NCBI GenBank assembly: GCA_009925805.1
Contig: RFQF01000119.1
Coordinates: forward strand, 1 to 6,397
Direction: 5' to 3'
DNA: 6,397 bases
From: Flavobacteriia bacterium
GTDB lineage: Bacteria > Bacteroidota > Bacteroidia > Flavobacteriales_D > Crocinitomicaceae
A program made the translations under genes and the position numbers. The notes below the pieces were generated by a model. That model was not told the DNA's origin, did not search any database, and saw nothing but the letters and a program-made list of their open reading frames with translations. Shown here piece by piece: positions 5,844-6,397 of this stretch. The stretch's first letter is position 1. Each line of letters begins with the position of its first letter.

Positions 5844-6397
5844 GACTTAGACAGAATGACTTTACGCGTAAGCACGGCATCGTTGATCAACAGACGCACT
5901 AAATAGGTTCCACTAATCACCTGCCCAAAATCAAACATCACACTGTGTGAACCCTCCATGTTGGGCGGATTACTGATTTCACCAAGCGGCCGCCCTTGCA
6001 GATCATACAAAACAATGCGCACCTGCGCTTCCTCCCGCAATCGGTAATCGATGTAGATTTGCTGTTGCGTCGGATTCGGGTAACAGTTCATCGACACATT
6101 TTCCTGAAACAATTCCGAGGTACTGAGCGGTTTGCAACGCACATAATCAATGCGGGTATCTACAAACGATTCGAAGTGCACTTCCTGCAAGGCCTGATCC
6201 GGGGCATCAAACCAGTCTTTCACCACCGAGGTGAACACTTGACGGTAATCGAATTCTAAAGGAATGTTGCCGTTTACCAAGTTTCCTAAGTCGGGATTCA
6301 CGCCATACACCCCCGGGTTGATGCAAGTGCCGAACACCATCATGGGTGCCGCATTGCCGTGGTCGGTGCCATAACTCGCATTGGAGGCCACACGGCG
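5840..6397 (-). CDS. DUF1501-family protein, C-terminal 185 residues with T9SS type A sorting domain (runs off right edge)
   Basis: The frame is open to the window edge, so the N-terminus and most of the catalytic-like domain are missing. The visible part begins RRVASNASYGTDHGNAAPMMVFG (visible residues 1-23), the characteristic end of DUF1501 proteins, which belong to the sulfatase/alkaline-phosphatase-like superfamily; D12 and H13 are likely metal ligands. LEFDYRQVFTSVVKDWF (47-63) is also DUF1501-typical. From about residue 104 comes a type A T9SS sorting domain: NCYPNPTQQQIYIDY, VRIVLYDLQGRPLGE, SGTYLVRLL and the basic end TRKVILSKS. This predicts export across the outer membrane by the T9SS, then cleavage or anchoring. 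The GTG at 6389-6391 is internal, not a start. The stop overlaps the barrel gene's ATG, making this the most upstream visible gene of a four-gene operon. Confidence 0.93.
   Translation of the reverse strand, partial: RRVASNASYGTDHGNAAPMMVFGTCINPGVYGVNPDLGNLVNGNIPLEFDYRQVFTSVVKDWFDAPDQALQEVHFESFVDTRIDYVRCKPLSTSELFQENVSMNCYPNPTQQQIYIDYRLREEAQVRIVLYDLQGRPLGEISNPPNMEGSHSVMFDFGQVISGTYLVRLLINDAVLTRKVILSKS

Overview
The window looks like chromosomal DNA from a member of the Bacteroidota, probably a Flavobacteriia-type or related free-living lineage. Four things point there: an intact PorX regulator of the type IX secretion system (T9SS), a protein ending in a T9SS type A sorting domain, two lipoproteins with short Bacteroidota-style signal peptides, and promoter elements of the Bacteroidota form TAnnTTTG with no clear Shine-Dalgarno sequences. 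The window is almost wholly coding; the only gaps are about 70 and 50 bases. I see no tRNA, rRNA, CRISPR array, insertion sequence or prophage.

Left part (1-1715): the first 35 codons of an HD-superfamily phosphohydrolase run leftward off the window. A 68-base divergent spacer separates it from porX, which encodes a CheY-like receiver fused to a PglZ alkaline-phosphatase-superfamily domain with a complete apparent metal-binding set.

Middle (1768-3597): a rightward three-gene iron-sulfur cassette, sufS - sufE - sufT-like (DUF59/MIP18), with ATGA overlaps at both junctions. An exact TAAATTTG promoter element ends only four bases before the sufS ATG, so the transcript may be leaderless. The sufE reading frame is broken. 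Its N-terminal and C-terminal parts are both clearly recognisable, but the middle, including the sulfur-accepting cysteine motif, is missing and the two halves lie in different frames. This is either a real pseudogene or an assembly or sequencing error.

Right part (3599-6397): a leftward run of four genes meets the suf cassette tail to tail with one base between the stop codons. In transcription order they are the C-terminal part of a DUF1501-family protein carrying a T9SS sorting domain, a PorT-like outer-membrane beta-barrel, a lipoprotein with one recognisable propeller-type repeat, and a small lipoprotein that may be lipocalin-like. Every junction is a start/stop overlap (ATGA, TAATG, TAATG), so the four are very likely cotranscribed and translationally coupled. 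Every product carries an envelope signal: a T9SS sorting domain, a type I signal peptide or a lipobox. I infer an uncharacterised cell-surface module. Its DUF1501 member would leave the cell through the T9SS that PorX helps control, but nothing in the sequence proves that PorX regulates this operon.
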